Positions 1 to 8,550 of a DNA stretch of 64,000 nt are shown piece after piece. Under the pieces are notes generated by a model that saw only the letters and a list, made by a program, of their open reading frames with translations, was not told the origin of the DNA and made no database searches. This stretch comes from Hydrogenophaga sp. BPS33 (GTDB lineage Bacteria; Pseudomonadota; Gammaproteobacteria; Burkholderiales; Burkholderiaceae_C). The stretch covers positions 248,001-312,000 of the forward strand of contig NZ_CP044550.1 in the NCBI RefSeq assembly GCF_009859475.1, in the 5' to 3' direction. A program made the position numbers and the translations under genes. Numbering within the stretch: the stretch's first letter is position 1; each line of letters starts with the position of its first letter.

Positions 1-26
1 GCGAGGGGCCCTTCGATTCTTGTTGT

Positions 27-428
27 TCAGAGCTTGACTGCCTCGATCACCCAGGCCTGTCTCGCTTTGCAATTGACCGGGCGCAGCGTGAACAGCGCAC
101 GGCGAGCGCGCGAATCACGCCCATGGACGTCGACAGCACGGCAGACGAACACACTTTCTTGCACCTTCGTCCCAAGGTAGGCGACAGTCTCGATCACCGC
201 CATCAAGCGAAGACGCGGCTCCAGGTGCAATCCATGCTCGCGCATTGCCATGCCGTTCCACTCGACGAAGCGCTCGTAGGTGTCGGCTTCGATAGCCACC
301 GACGCACCGCTGAAGGTTCGCGAAACACTGGCGCTAACGTCAACCACTGCTCCGCTCGCGACCAGCGATCCGAAGTCGTTTGCCACGTCGGTCAGTACAC
401 GGAACTGGTTGTATTGCGAAACTCGCAT
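27..428 (-). CDS. Hypothetical protein, 133 aa
   Basis: I do not recognise this protein. It is a soluble, mixed alpha/beta-looking sequence of 133 residues without a signal peptide, membrane segment or cysteine motif that would suggest a role. It begins with an ATG (MRVSQYNQF) three bases after the stop of the upstream gene at 432-863, so the two are probably co-transcribed. Strand and tight packing match the conjugative backbone on the right side of the window rather than the adjacent catabolic operon, which suggests (inference) that it belongs to the mobile-element backbone interrupted by the catabolic cargo. Confidence 0.6.
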   Translation of the reverse strand: MRVSQYNQFRVLTDVANDFGSLVASGAVVDVSASVSRTFSGASVAIEADTYERFVEWNGMAMREHGLHLEPRLRLMAVIETVAYLGTKVQESVFVCRAVDVHGRDSRARRALFTLRPVNCKARQAWVIEAVKL

Positions 429-431
429 TGC

Positions 432-863
432 TCAGCCCCCGTCCTGGCTTCTTGCTTCTTCTTCACGCAGTTCTTCCAGGCGGCGTTCCTCTTCTCGGCG
501 CTCTTCCTCGCGAAGCTCTTCTTGCCGAAGTGCTTCCTTGTGGACAGCGTCGTCGTCCGAATCGGCGCCAGTTCCGGGACTGAATGCGGCAAGCAGTGCG
601 TTCATGTCCTGCACGTGCTTGCGCGAGGTTGAAAGTCGGTTGATCTGCTCCAGGTCCGCTTCCGCTTTTGCGCCCGCGACCGTTGCTTTGGTCACCGCCT
701 CTTCAACGCGCATTTGCTGCGCGGCGACGGTCGCCCGTTGCTTGCGTGCTTTCTCCTTCGCCTTGCGCTCGTCTCGAGCCTTGCTGCTCGCTGCGCCGTC
801 GTAGCCGGCGATGGCGATGTTTATTCGGCGCGGTCGCTCGATGTCAAAGTGATTGCGTGCCAT
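432..863 (-). CDS. Hypothetical charged coiled-coil protein, 143 aa
   Basis: The protein has no family I recognise. Roughly residues 25-55 are rich in Lys, Arg and Ala (helical), and the C-terminal third is a run of Glu/Arg heptad-like repeats typical of a long charged coiled coil. No catalytic motif or signal peptide is visible. It lies upstream of and three bases from the 27-428 gene. A short ORF at 844-945 overlaps its start. A structural, adaptor or DNA-associated role is possible but not supported by anything specific. Confidence 0.55.
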   Translation of the reverse strand: MARNHFDIERPRRINIAIAGYDGAASSKARDERKAKEKARKQRATVAAQQMRVEEAVTKATVAGAKAEADLEQINRLSTSRKHVQDMNALLAAFSPGTGADSDDDAVHKEALRQEELREEERREEERRLEELREEEARSQDGG

Positions 864-945
864 GGTGCCCTTTCTGCTCGCGCACGAGCACCAGCCCGGC
901 GCCGCGCGTGATACCCACGGCGCCGCTTCGTTTTTTGTCGTTCAT
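844..945 (-). CDS. Possible small ORF, 33 aa
   Basis: A 33-codon reading frame starts at ATG 945 (MNDKKRSGAVG) and ends at TGA 844-846, overlapping the start of the 143-aa gene in a different frame. A GGAAA-like sequence lies about ten bases upstream. The Lys/Arg-rich start and overlap with the next gene resemble a translationally coupled small protein or leader peptide. There is no homology evidence, and chance is a real alternative. Confidence 0.25.
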   Translation of the reverse strand: MNDKKRSGAVGITRGAGLVLVREQKGHHGTQSL

Positions 946-1258
946 GTTGTGTTTTCCAATGTGGTCTGTCGACCATGGACAAGGCGTAGTTCGGCTTTGC
1001 CGGCGCATCTGTGCCAACTGGGCGAACTAGGCTTGGGATGTGACCTCTACACCGAGGCGGTGAGCCTCGGGTACCCGGGAGCCGGGTCGATCATGCGTTG
1101 CATGCTGGCATGGCGCCAGCGAGGGCAGAAAACTGCCAATCAGCACCCATCATAGGTGGTTCCAAACGGCGCCGTCAAAGAACCTGGTCCATGACTGGTC
1201 TGGCCGCGTTCTACGCGGAAAAACCCCTCCGATACGCGGGGGACAGGTTCATCCTTAG
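946..1258. other. Intergenic boundary region with inverted repeats
   Basis: I see no convincing gene here. The stretch holds a 7-bp stem hairpin CCGAGGC/GCCTCGG with a GGTGA loop near 1052-1070, an adjacent perfect palindrome CGGGTACCCG, and a GCTGGC/GCCAGC inverted repeat near 1104-1120. It lies between backbone-like genes and the IS-capped catabolic operon, so it probably contains the cargo/backbone junction and the promoter for the minus-strand genes at 27-863. Confidence 0.35.
1219..1242 (-). terminator. Possible terminator of the catabolic operon
   Basis: On the minus strand a CCCC/GGGG stem with an inner CG/CG pair is followed by five T residues at 1219-1223. Without the IS element it would lie a few tens of bases behind the amidohydrolase stop codon at 2441, suggesting that the IS inserted between the last gene and its terminator. 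The stem is short, so the call is tentative. Confidence 0.35.
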
Positions 1259-2429
1259 GGCTACGCTGATCAAGCCCTTGAATTGAGCGATGCACCTGGC
1301 TTGGCGTGAGCGATGCTGGGAAGTCGGGCAAATTCTCGGCGAGGCGCTGCCTTTCCGGCCCGAGATGCGCACTTGACGTGCGCTTCGGGCGCACTCAAGC
1401 CATGAGGCGCTGTCGCGCCAGGTAGATGTTAGCCAAACCCAGAACCACGAATGCGCGTGTGGCGTTCTTGGCAAGACCTCGGTAGCGCACCTTGGCAAAG
1501 CCCCACAGCCGCTTGACCACGGCGAAGACGTGTTCGACTCGCGCGCGGACCCTGGACTTGTTGTGGTTCTTCGAGCGCTCGGCCTCGTCGATCTCGCCGT
1601 CCTTGCGAACGCGTTGGTTGGTGAAGTCCCGGGCCTTGGGCGCCTTGGATGCGATCAGCGCCTTCTGACTGGCGTAAGCGCTGTCGCCGTACACGCGCTG
1701 CTCGTTGCCGTGCAGAAGCTCGGACAGCGCGTGTTTGTCGTGCACGTTGGCCGCCGTCACCACGGCGCTGTGGGCCAGCCCGGTGCGGCTGTCCACGCCG
1801 ATGTGCATCTTCATGCCGAAATACCACTGCTGACCCTTGCGCGTCTGGTGCATCTCAGGGTCGCGCTGCTTGTCAGCGTTCTTGGTCGAACTGGGCGCGC
1901 CGATGATGGTGGCGTCCACGATGGTGCCCGTGCCCAGCTTCAAGCCTTGCGTCTGAAGAACCTCGCCCACCTTGGCAAACAGCGCCTCGCCCAGCTTGTG
2001 CTTCTCCAGCAGACGACGGAACTTCAGCAACGTGGTGCCGTCGGGCACGCGTTCACGTCCGAGGTCTATGCCCACGAAGCGCCGCAGCGCCGTGCTGTCC
2101 AGCAGCGCCTCCTCGCAAGCCTCATCGGCCAGGTTGAACCAGTGCTGTACGAAGTACATCCGCAGCATGCGCTCCAGTCCGATCGGCGGGCGCCCGTTGC
2201 CCGCCTTGGGGTAGTGCGGTTCGATCACCTCGCACAATGCCCGCCAGGGCACGATCTCCTGCATCTTCGCCAGGAACGCATCGCGCTTGGTCGGCTTGCG
2301 GTAATGCTCGAATCCTTCGCCTTGATCGGCTGCTATCGCAAGAGTTTGCTGTTTCATCTTCACCTGCCTGTTTGTGCAGCAGCACCACATGCAAGCACCG
2401 CGCCACATCGGACCTTGTTCAGCGTAGCC
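1259..2429 (-). mobile_element. IS5-family insertion sequence, complete, 1171 bp
   Basis: The ends are inverted repeats: GGCTACGCTGATCAAG at the left (1259-1274) and the complement of GGCTACGCTGAACAAG at the right (2414-2429), matching at 15 of 16 bases. The element is flanked by a direct 4-bp duplication TTAG at 1255-1258 and 2430-2433, as expected for the IS5 family. A single intact DDE transposase fills it. The intact ends, target duplication and open frame point to a recent, possibly still active insertion, placed seven bases behind the stop codon of the 2441-3310 amidohydrolase gene. Confidence 0.93.
1395..2357 (-). CDS. IS5-family DDE transposase
   Basis: This transposase cuts and joins the element ends. 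The DDE triad is visible as D in TIVDATIIG, D in VYGDSAYAS, and E in the R-x-x-VEH-x5-K block near the C-terminus (the IS5-type YREK signature region). The N-terminal helix-rich region (GRPPIGLERMLRMYF) is the DNA-binding part of the family. I chose ATG 2357 because AGGTGAAG stands just upstream; the frame is open 17 codons further up, but that extension is Cys/Trp-rich and unlike the family. At 320 residues it is full length, with no frameshift. Confidence 0.92.
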   Translation of the reverse strand: MKQQTLAIAADQGEGFEHYRKPTKRDAFLAKMQEIVPWRALCEVIEPHYPKAGNGRPPIGLERMLRMYFVQHWFNLADEACEEALLDSTALRRFVGIDLGRERVPDGTTLLKFRRLLEKHKLGEALFAKVGEVLQTQGLKLGTGTIVDATIIGAPSSTKNADKQRDPEMHQTRKGQQWYFGMKMHIGVDSRTGLAHSAVVTAANVHDKHALSELLHGNEQRVYGDSAYASQKALIASKAPKARDFTNQRVRKDGEIDEAERSKNHNKSRVRARVEHVFAVVKRLWGFAKVRYRGLAKNATRAFVVLGLANIYLARQRLMA

Positions 2430-2440
2430 TTAGAACGTTT

Positions 2441-3310
2441 TCAAGAACCCAGTTTGTAGAGATCGCGATAGACGGGGTCGGATTCAAGATCGAATGCGCG
2501 CAGGGCGTTCTGATAGAGCATCTTGGGCAGCACCTCTTTTTTCCACGGCAATGCGAAGAACCGTTCCATATAGGGCTTCAATGCCACAGCGGGGTAGGCG
2601 GTGCCGAACAGGAAGCGGTCGGACACGCCATAGTGGTTGGAGTTGACAGCGGTAATCCAGTCTTCCGTGCCCATGTCGAACAGATAGGAATCGGGCGATA
2701 CGTAGACGTTTTCACGGCGCGCGGCCACGATGATGGCTTCCCGGATGTAGGGATAGCAAGCATGGCCAGCGATGATTCTCATGGTCGGAAAATCTTCGGC
2801 AATCTGGTCGATGTGGCGTGGATGTGCGTAGTCGATGTTGCGGCCACCGGTAGGCCCGGAGGTTTGCGGCATCACCGTCATGTTCAGTTCGACGCATCTT
2901 TCATAAAACGGGTACAGGCGCCGATCGTCGATGTCGCAGCCCGGGGAATGACCCGGTTCGAGAAAGACGGCACGCAATCCCATCTTGTGCGCACGTTCCA
3001 GTTCCTGCATCGCATCGTGATAGACGTTGCCCGTGTCGATACCGGCCACACCGATGAACTTGCCTGGGTTTTCGCTTTGTAGCGAAGCCATCAGGTCGTT
3101 GGGGGTGGTGCGATCAGGGGGCGCTACGCGGCCAATCTTGATCGTAGGGTTGTTGCCGCAGACCGATACGGCCGTGGTGATGCCGACTTCAGCAAGTTCG
3201 GCGAAGAAGCCTTCTGTGCCTGACGTGTTCACACCGCGTTGTTTGGCCAGCTCGGCAAAGAACGCGCCGGTTTCGGGCAGGGTGATGCGGCAGCGTACAT
3301 CGATAATCAT
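2441..3310 (-). CDS. Amidohydrolase family 2 (TIM-barrel metal hydrolase)
   Basis: A 289-residue protein of the amidohydrolase-2 superfamily (the ACMSD, gamma-resorcylate decarboxylase and LigI lactonase group). It starts MIIDVRCRI, where the usual HxH metal motif of strand 1 is reduced to DVR, and shows the later barrel elements RIIAGHACYPY (metal His) and RFLFGTAYPA near the C-terminus (the family often has an FGSDxP-type motif, here FGTAYP). The missing HxH and altered Asp suggest changed metal binding, as in the paralogue at 9662-10531. It is the last gene of the catabolic operon, and the IS element starts just behind it. The substrate is unknown. Confidence 0.75.
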   Translation of the reverse strand: MIIDVRCRITLPETGAFFAELAKQRGVNTSGTEGFFAELAEVGITTAVSVCGNNPTIKIGRVAPPDRTTPNDLMASLQSENPGKFIGVAGIDTGNVYHDAMQELERAHKMGLRAVFLEPGHSPGCDIDDRRLYPFYERCVELNMTVMPQTSGPTGGRNIDYAHPRHIDQIAEDFPTMRIIAGHACYPYIREAIIVAARRENVYVSPDSYLFDMGTEDWITAVNSNHYGVSDRFLFGTAYPAVALKPYMERFFALPWKKEVLPKMLYQNALRAFDLESDPVYRDLYKLGS

Positions 3311-3349
3311 GGGATACCTTGAGTTTTGAAGTGGTCGTTGGGGAAGTTT

Positions 3350-4534
3350 CTACCAGGCAGACTTCAGGAGATCCAGCACGGCAGAAGAATCTTTTACGGG
3401 GAGTGGGTTGAACAGAATCCCGCGCTCACGCACGGCGTGTTGCGCAATCTCCGGCAGGAGTTCCGAATCGACGCCGAGATCACGCAGACGTGTGGGAAGG
3501 CCCAGGGCTTGCTGAAGTGATTGGATACCGCGGATGGCCTCTTCGGCGTCGGTACTCGACTCCGGGCGGTCCAGAAGAGCCGCTCCCAATGCCTGCAAGG
3601 CCTCAGGGGCTGCGGAGCGATTGAATCGCAGCACATGGGGCAACATGACCGAATGGGCATCGCCATGGGTGAGCCCGCCCAGGGCGCCAAGGCAGTGGCA
3701 TACGGCATGACCGATGCCGGTGCGCGCATTGCTGATTACGTGCCCCGAGAGGTGAGCCCCAAGAAGCAACTCGCCGCGCGCAGCAACGGACCGCGGATCC
3801 TTGGCCATGGCGGGCATGGCGCGACCGAGCCGTCTTGCACTCTCACGCGCGATGGCGTCTGTGATGGGGCTGCGAGCGAGGGAGTAGAGACCTTCGGCAG
3901 CGTGAGCCAATGCATTCATCGCTGTGCGGGCCATCAGTGCGGCCGGCACGTCGAGGTTTGCCTTGGGATCCAGGAAGATGACGCGCGCGGCGAGCTGGGC
4001 GTCCCAGAAAAGGAGCTTTCGGCCGTCGGCACCGCGCACGCTCAGACCTGGCGTGACTTCCGCTGCAGAGGCTGTCAATGGCACGGCAAAGATGGGAAGC
4101 TTTGCCTTGCTGAGTGGCGGTGCCACCAGTTGCCCGGACGGGGTGAGGACACTGGCGTGGTCTTCGATCTGCCCGCCCTCGGCCAGCACCAGTGCAATGG
4201 CCTTGGCGGTATCGATCGCACTTCCCCCACCCACGGCGACGAGGCCATCGATGTTCGTGGCCTGTCCCTTGGCCAATCCTTTGGTGATGCTGTCGGTGCC
4301 AGCATGCTGCACGACCTCATCGTAGACCGTGGCCACGCGAGATCCCAAGTTGTGTCGGATCCGCGTGAACACCTCCGAGGTGCTGGTGCGGCGCCCTGCG
4401 ACTAGCATCAACCTCTGACAGCCCAGGCGATCGGCTTCCTCTGAGACCGCGTCCACGGCGTCTGCACGCAGCAGTAGCCTGGACGCCGACCTCACGTGCT
4501 GGAAGCCTGCGGTGTAGTCGAGATCAGCGGTCAA
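3350..4534 (-). CDS. Iron-containing alcohol dehydrogenase / maleylacetate reductase-like
   Basis: A group III (Fe-type) NAD(P)-dependent dehydrogenase of about 394 residues. Visible are the nucleotide-binding VAVGGGSAIDTAKA loop, the domain hinge FAVPLTASAAE, and the metal-ligand region with NALAHAAE, GHAVCHCLGA and LTHGDAHSVMLPHV. It would oxidise or reduce an alcohol/oxo intermediate; the family includes maleylacetate reductase. The best start is TTG 4534, overlapping the stop of the Bug gene (translational coupling). Codons upstream of it are a shadow of the Bug frame. It lies between the Bug receptor and the terminal amidohydrolase. Confidence 0.8.
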   Translation of the reverse strand: MTADLDYTAGFQHVRSASRLLLRADAVDAVSEEADRLGCQRLMLVAGRRTSTSEVFTRIRHNLGSRVATVYDEVVQHAGTDSITKGLAKGQATNIDGLVAVGGGSAIDTAKAIALVLAEGGQIEDHASVLTPSGQLVAPPLSKAKLPIFAVPLTASAAEVTPGLSVRGADGRKLLFWDAQLAARVIFLDPKANLDVPAALMARTAMNALAHAAEGLYSLARSPITDAIARESARRLGRAMPAMAKDPRSVAARGELLLGAHLSGHVISNARTGIGHAVCHCLGALGGLTHGDAHSVMLPHVLRFNRSAAPEALQALGAALLDRPESSTDAEEAIRGIQSLQQALGLPTRLRDLGVDSELLPEIAQHAVRERGILFNPLPVKDSSAVLDLLKSAW

Positions 4535-5531
4535 CTTTGACGTCCGCGGTCTTGATGACCCTCTCCCACTTCGCCACATCTGAACGAAGTCGCTGGGCGA
4601 GTTCGTCTGGCGTGCTGAGTGCGGCATTCAATCCCAGCTCTGCAAGCCGTTTGGCCACATCGGCATTCGTCATTGTCTTTCCGATGGCGTCATGCAGTGT
4701 GTTGACAACGGCATCGGGCGTGTTGGCGGGAACGAAGACGCCATACCATGCGTCCGCTGAGAGCCCGTTGAGACCCGTGGCTTCGGCAATGGTCGGCACA
4801 TCGGGCAGAGCAGGAGATCGAGCCTCGCCCATGACGGCCAACGCGCGAAGTCGGCCCGACTGGATATGCGGAAGCAGCGGCGCCAATCCTTCGAACACCA
4901 CCTCGACTTTTCCGCCTACCAGATCGCTGATGCAAGGGCCAGCGCCTCGGTAGGGAATGTGGACAAAGCTCGTCTTTGAAGCCTGTTTGAGCAGCTCGCC
5001 GTTGAGGTGGGCCGGTGAGCCGATGCCCGAGGAGCAAAAGTTGTACTTGCCGGGAGCGCTACGGGCCAGTTCGATGAACTCTTTGGCGGTTCGGGCAGGG
5101 ACGGAGGGATGCACCGCCATGACGAACGTTCCCTTGAGAATCATTGAAACCGGTTTGAATGCACGAAGCGTGTCGAACGGCAAATTGGGGTACAGCGAGG
5201 CGTTGATGGCCAGCGGTGTACTGGAAAACAGAATGGTGTAGCCATCGGGTGTCGCCCGGGCCGCATATTGGTTGCCGATAACGCCATTGGCGCCGGCGAC
5301 GTTCTCCACGACGAGAGGTTGTCCCAGTGCGTTGCCCAGGGTTGGTGCCATGTGGCGCACGAGGATGTCATTGACGCCCCCCGGCGGGTACGCGACCACA
5401 GCCTTGACCGGGCGGCTGGGATAGGTCTGGGCATGCACGCTTGCCTGTAGTCCGGCCCAGAGTGCGAGCCCGGCGAAGAGGCAGCCAGTTGCACGGAAAC
5501 CGTGTGCAAGGAGGGTTTTTTGGGTTTTCAT
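4524..5531 (-). CDS. Bug/TctC-family periplasmic solute-binding protein
   Basis: A tripartite tricarboxylate transporter receptor of 335 residues. An N-terminal signal peptide ends in VHAQT, followed by the family's [16 protein letters not shown] opening and conserved elements [16 protein letters not shown] and IPYRGAGP. It binds an organic acid or related solute in the periplasm. No TctA/TctB membrane subunits are in the window, as is usual for the expanded Bug families of Burkholderiales. The start ATG 5531 overlaps the stop of the PrpB-like gene. Ligand unknown; presumably the operon's substrate or a product. Confidence 0.88.
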   Translation of the reverse strand: MKTQKTLLAHGFRATGCLFAGLALWAGLQASVHAQTYPSRPVKAVVAYPPGGVNDILVRHMAPTLGNALGQPLVVENVAGANGVIGNQYAARATPDGYTILFSSTPLAINASLYPNLPFDTLRAFKPVSMILKGTFVMAVHPSVPARTAKEFIELARSAPGKYNFCSSGIGSPAHLNGELLKQASKTSFVHIPYRGAGPCISDLVGGKVEVVFEGLAPLLPHIQSGRLRALAVMGEARSPALPDVPTIAEATGLNGLSADAWYGVFVPANTPDAVVNTLHDAIGKTMTNADVAKRLAELGLNAALSTPDELAQRLRSDVAKWERVIKTADVKVDR

Positions 5532-6424
5532 GGGAGTCGCTTCTTTCCTGAAAAAAGTTGATCTAGCTGTTGTTCGAAAGCGTGGTAGCCAATGCACTCG
5601 TAAAGCTCGGCGCGCGTCTGCATCTGGTCGACGACGGCCTGCTGCGAACCGTCGCGACGAATGCTCGTGTACACCCGCTCGGCCGCTTTGTTGGCGGCGC
5701 GGAACGCGCTCAGCGGATACAGCACCATCCCGACGCCCACCGCAGCGAGCTCGTCGACGGTGTAGAGCGGCGTTTGGCCGAACTCGGTGATGTTGGCCAG
5801 GATGGGCGCTCGCAGCGCTTCGCTGAAGCGTCGGTAGATGTCCAGGTCGTAGGCGGCCTCGGCGAAGATGGCATCGGCACCTGCCTCGACGCACCGTGCT
5901 GATCGTTCGAGCGCTGCCTCCACGCCCTCGGTGGCGATCGCATCGGTTCGTGCGATGAGATAGAAGTTCGCATCGGTACGCGCGTCGACAGCGGCCTTGA
6001 TGCGATCGACCATCTCGTCCGCTGTCACGACTTCTTTCCCGGGCCGGTGCCCACAGCGTTTGGCGCCCGCCTGGTCTTCGATGTGGCACGCGGCGGCGCC
6101 AAACTTGATCAGGCTTTTGACGGTGCGTCCGATGTTCAACGCACTCGGGCCAAATCCGGTGTCGATATCGACCAGAATCGGTGTTTCGCAGCGATCTGTG
6201 ATGCGGCGCAGGTCCGTTAGGACGTCATCCATGGTGTTGAGACCCAGGTCGGGTAAGCCCAACGAGCCGGCTGCAACGCCGCCGCCAGAGAGGTAGAGAG
6301 CTTTAAAGCCTGCGCGCTCGGCCAGGAGCGCGTGGTGGGCATTGATTGCGCCAACAATCTGCAGTGGATTCTCCTGCTGAAGGGCAGAGCGAAACCGCTG
6401 ACCAGGGGTGGGATTTGGTGCCAT
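5528..6424 (-). CDS. Isocitrate lyase/PEP mutase family lyase, PrpB-like
   Basis: A 298-residue alpha/beta-barrel C-C lyase of the ICL/PEPM superfamily, the length of methylisocitrate lyase and 2,3-dimethylmalate lyase. Visible are the substrate-binding [17 protein letters not shown] region, the metal-binding VDIDTGFG, the family loop [11 protein letters not shown] with the catalytic Cys, and YLIARTDA. It would split a 2-hydroxy-tricarboxylate or dicarboxylate to pyruvate, glyoxylate or a similar oxoacid plus a dicarboxylate. In this operon it probably acts on the acid released after ring opening and deamidation (inference). The stop overlaps the downstream Bug start. Confidence 0.85.
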   Translation of the reverse strand: MAPNPTPGQRFRSALQQENPLQIVGAINAHHALLAERAGFKALYLSGGGVAAGSLGLPDLGLNTMDDVLTDLRRITDRCETPILVDIDTGFGPSALNIGRTVKSLIKFGAAACHIEDQAGAKRCGHRPGKEVVTADEMVDRIKAAVDARTDANFYLIARTDAIATEGVEAALERSARCVEAGADAIFAEAAYDLDIYRRFSEALRAPILANITEFGQTPLYTVDELAAVGVGMVLYPLSAFRAANKAAERVYTSIRRDGSQQAVVDQMQTRAELYECIGYHAFEQQLDQLFSGKKRLP

Positions 6425-6443
6425 GTTGCGTGTGGGGTTGTGC

Positions 6444-7121
6444 TTAGCGAATGGCGCCGAGTTGCGCGATCAGATCGGCCGTGGGTTTGACGTCTGCATA
6501 TTTCTGCGCCAAATCGAAAAGGTTCACTTTGTGGGAAGTGATGCTGCGGTCGTAAACGCATTCCTGGGGGATCGCGACCTTGAAGTTCAGCGAGAAAGCG
6601 TCCACGGCGGTTCCACGCACGCAGCCGCTGGTGCTGCAACCCACGACAACCACGGTGTCCACTTGATGGTCAATCAGGTGGCTGCACAAAGCGGTGCCGA
6701 AGAAGGCGCTGGGATGCTTTTTGGGCAGCAAGACGTCTCCCGCCATGGGTGCGACTTGTGGTGGGAATTCGTATCCCTTGGCCGCGACACCCATGATGGC
6801 GGGAATTTTCTCGGCCAGTCGACCGCCCTCGGAATTCACCTTGGGTGCCACGTGTGGGTACATGACCGGCCAGTTGCGGCGGCGAAATAGCGCGATCAAT
6901 GGTTCCATCGCGCTCACGGCGTCCCAGGCGACGTCTCCGCACGACGTCGGAAACTCCTTGATGGCCTCATAGAAGGGCATGCGCGCGGTACCAACGGTGC
7001 GGTACTGCACGTCAATGATCAGTAGCGCAGGGCGTTGGCCGAGGCCGCTTGGGCGCCCAAAGCCGGCCGCTGCGTAGGCTTGCTGTTCGTCGGTCGTGAT
7101 GACGTCGTCCCAGATATTCAT
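6444..7121 (-). CDS. Isochorismatase-like cysteine hydrolase (amidase)
   Basis: A 225-residue cysteine hydrolase of the isochorismatase / N-carbamoylsarcosine amidase family. Catalytic elements are D in [10 protein letters not shown] in [10 protein letters not shown], and the nucleophile Cys in [15 protein letters not shown]. Such enzymes cleave N-carbamoyl or simple amide bonds and release ammonia. ATG 7121 (MNIWDDVI) gives the normal N-terminus, and longer in-frame starts overlap the upstream gene. Placement directly behind a cyclic amidohydrolase suggests that it hydrolyses the ring-opened carbamoyl or half-amide product. Confidence 0.82.
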   Translation of the reverse strand: MNIWDDVITTDEQQAYAAAGFGRPSGLGQRPALLIIDVQYRTVGTARMPFYEAIKEFPTSCGDVAWDAVSAMEPLIALFRRRNWPVMYPHVAPKVNSEGGRLAEKIPAIMGVAAKGYEFPPQVAPMAGDVLLPKKHPSAFFGTALCSHLIDHQVDTVVVVGCSTSGCVRGTAVDAFSLNFKVAIPQECVYDRSITSHKVNLFDLAQKYADVKPTADLIAQLGAIR

Positions 7122-7161
7122 AGTGGCAGGATCCAAAGAAAGATAAGAGGTAATCAAGCGG

Positions 7162-8550
7162 TCAGGCGTCTTGAAGTTCGACGCTGCCGTCATTGCGGCG
7201 GAAGAGGTATCGCCCATCGCCAGGTGCGCCTGTCAACTTGCCGTCAAGCATCACGGTCTTGCCGCGAAGAATGGTCTCGACGGGCCATCCTTTGAAGGTC
7301 CATCCGTCGTAGATGCTGTAGTCCGAGAAGGAGAGGAGGTCTTCGTGTCGAACGACGCGCTCAAGGTCCAGGTTCACCAGCGTGATGTCGGCATCCATTC
7401 CCGGCACGAGCGAGCCTTTGCGATCATCGATGCCGAAGATGCGCGCCGGGTTCGTCGCCACCAACTGGCAAATGCGGCGCAAGGACAGGCCGCGCTTGTG
7501 GTACCCCTCGTGGAGCAACACCGGGAGAATGGTGGCCGTACCAGGGAAGCCTTGCGAGGCGAGCCATAGCGACTTGTCTTTGGTGGCGCGTTTTCGAGGG
7601 CAATGATCAGAGGCGACAACGTCGATGCTCCCGTCGAAGAGTCCCTCCCACAGCGCGTCCTGTTCGCTGCGGTTGCGAAATGGTGGATTGGCCTTTCCCA
7701 TGCCGCCCAGGTCCATGTCGCTGGTGTGTGTCAGGTAGTGAGGACAAGTCTCGACGTAGACGCGGTCGTAGCGCTGCCGCCATTGCCTCACCTCGTCCAG
7801 GCCCATGCGAGAACTCATGTGCGGGATGTAGATGGTGGCGCCGGCCCGTTCGGCCAGAAACATCGCCCGCACGCAGGCCTCTGCTTCTGTGATGGGAGGC
7901 TTGATGGATTCCCATTGCAGAAGATTGTCCAGGCCGCGGTCGAGTTGCGCGTTGCGCAAGCGGTTGACGATCTCGATGTTCTCGGTATGGCAAATGAGCG
8001 TCACGCCCCCGATGTCGGCGGACTTCTGCATCAGCGCGTGGAAGAAACCATCGTCGGTGCCATCCAAACCGAGGTAGCGACCTTCCTCGCCCTTGAAGTT
8101 CATGAAGTACTTGAACGACGTGACCCCATAGTTCTTCACATACGCGTTGAGCTCGAGCAAGTGCAGCTCGGAAGCGGTGCTGAAGTGAAAGCCGTAGTCG
8201 GTGTGCGCACGCGGACGGGCATAGGCTTGTTCACGCTGGTACACGTCGCCATAGGCTTCGTTGTTGAGGAAGTGCGCCAGGACGGTCGTGAAACCACCGA
8301 TCGCCGCATGCGCGGTTTCGGTTTCGTATTCCGTGATCTTTTCGCCAAAGCCGAAATGCATATGGGCTTCGACAAGTCCAGGGAACACATGAAGACCGTC
8401 GATTCGGCGTTCTGTCATGCCAGCGGCGACAGGGGTAGACGGTTCAAGCAAGGCGGCAATCCGGCCGTCTGCGACCAGAATGTCTTGGGGCAAGGGGTCG
8501 CGGTCGGCGCTAACCACCGTGCCACCGCGAAGAACGTAGTTGGATGTCAT
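7162..8550 (-). CDS. Cyclic amidohydrolase (hydantoinase/allantoinase/dihydroorotase-like)
   Basis: A 462-residue zinc amidohydrolase. Metal and catalytic motifs are all in place: HMH in PGLVEAHMHFG, the candidate carboxylated Lys in SFKYFMNFK, His in LICHTEN, His in YIPHMSS, and Asp in VVASDHCPR. A beta-sandwich is contributed by both termini (LRGGTVVSAD and GSLVPGMDADITLV). The family opens cyclic amides, ureides or imides. It overlaps the end of the CobW gene by 4 bp and precedes the amidase, so it is the likely ring-opening enzyme of the pathway. The exact substrate (hydantoin, allantoin, dihydropyrimidine or imide) cannot be read from sequence. Confidence 0.87.
   Translation of the reverse strand: MTSNYVLRGGTVVSADRDPLPQDILVADGRIAALLEPSTPVAAGMTERRIDGLHVFPGLVEAHMHFGFGEKITEYETETAHAAIGGFTTVLAHFLNNEAYGDVYQREQAYARPRAHTDYGFHFSTASELHLLELNAYVKNYGVTSFKYFMNFKGEEGRYLGLDGTDDGFFHALMQKSADIGGVTLICHTENIEIVNRLRNAQLDRGLDNLLQWESIKPPITEAEACVRAMFLAERAGATIYIPHMSSRMGLDEVRQWRQRYDRVYVETCPHYLTHTSDMDLGGMGKANPPFRNRSEQDALWEGLFDGSIDVVASDHCPRKRATKDKSLWLASQGFPGTATILPVLLHEGYHKRGLSLRRICQLVATNPARIFGIDDRKGSLVPGMDADITLVNLDLERVVRHEDLLSFSDYSIYDGWTFKGWPVETILRGKTVMLDGKLTGAPGDGRYLFRRNDGSVELQDA

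Noticed and set aside
1530..2459. Long plus-strand open frame opposite the IS5 transposase
   Set aside because: It mirrors the high-GC transposase gene in antisense; the opposite strand has the DDE motifs, a ribosome site and lies within the inverted repeats.
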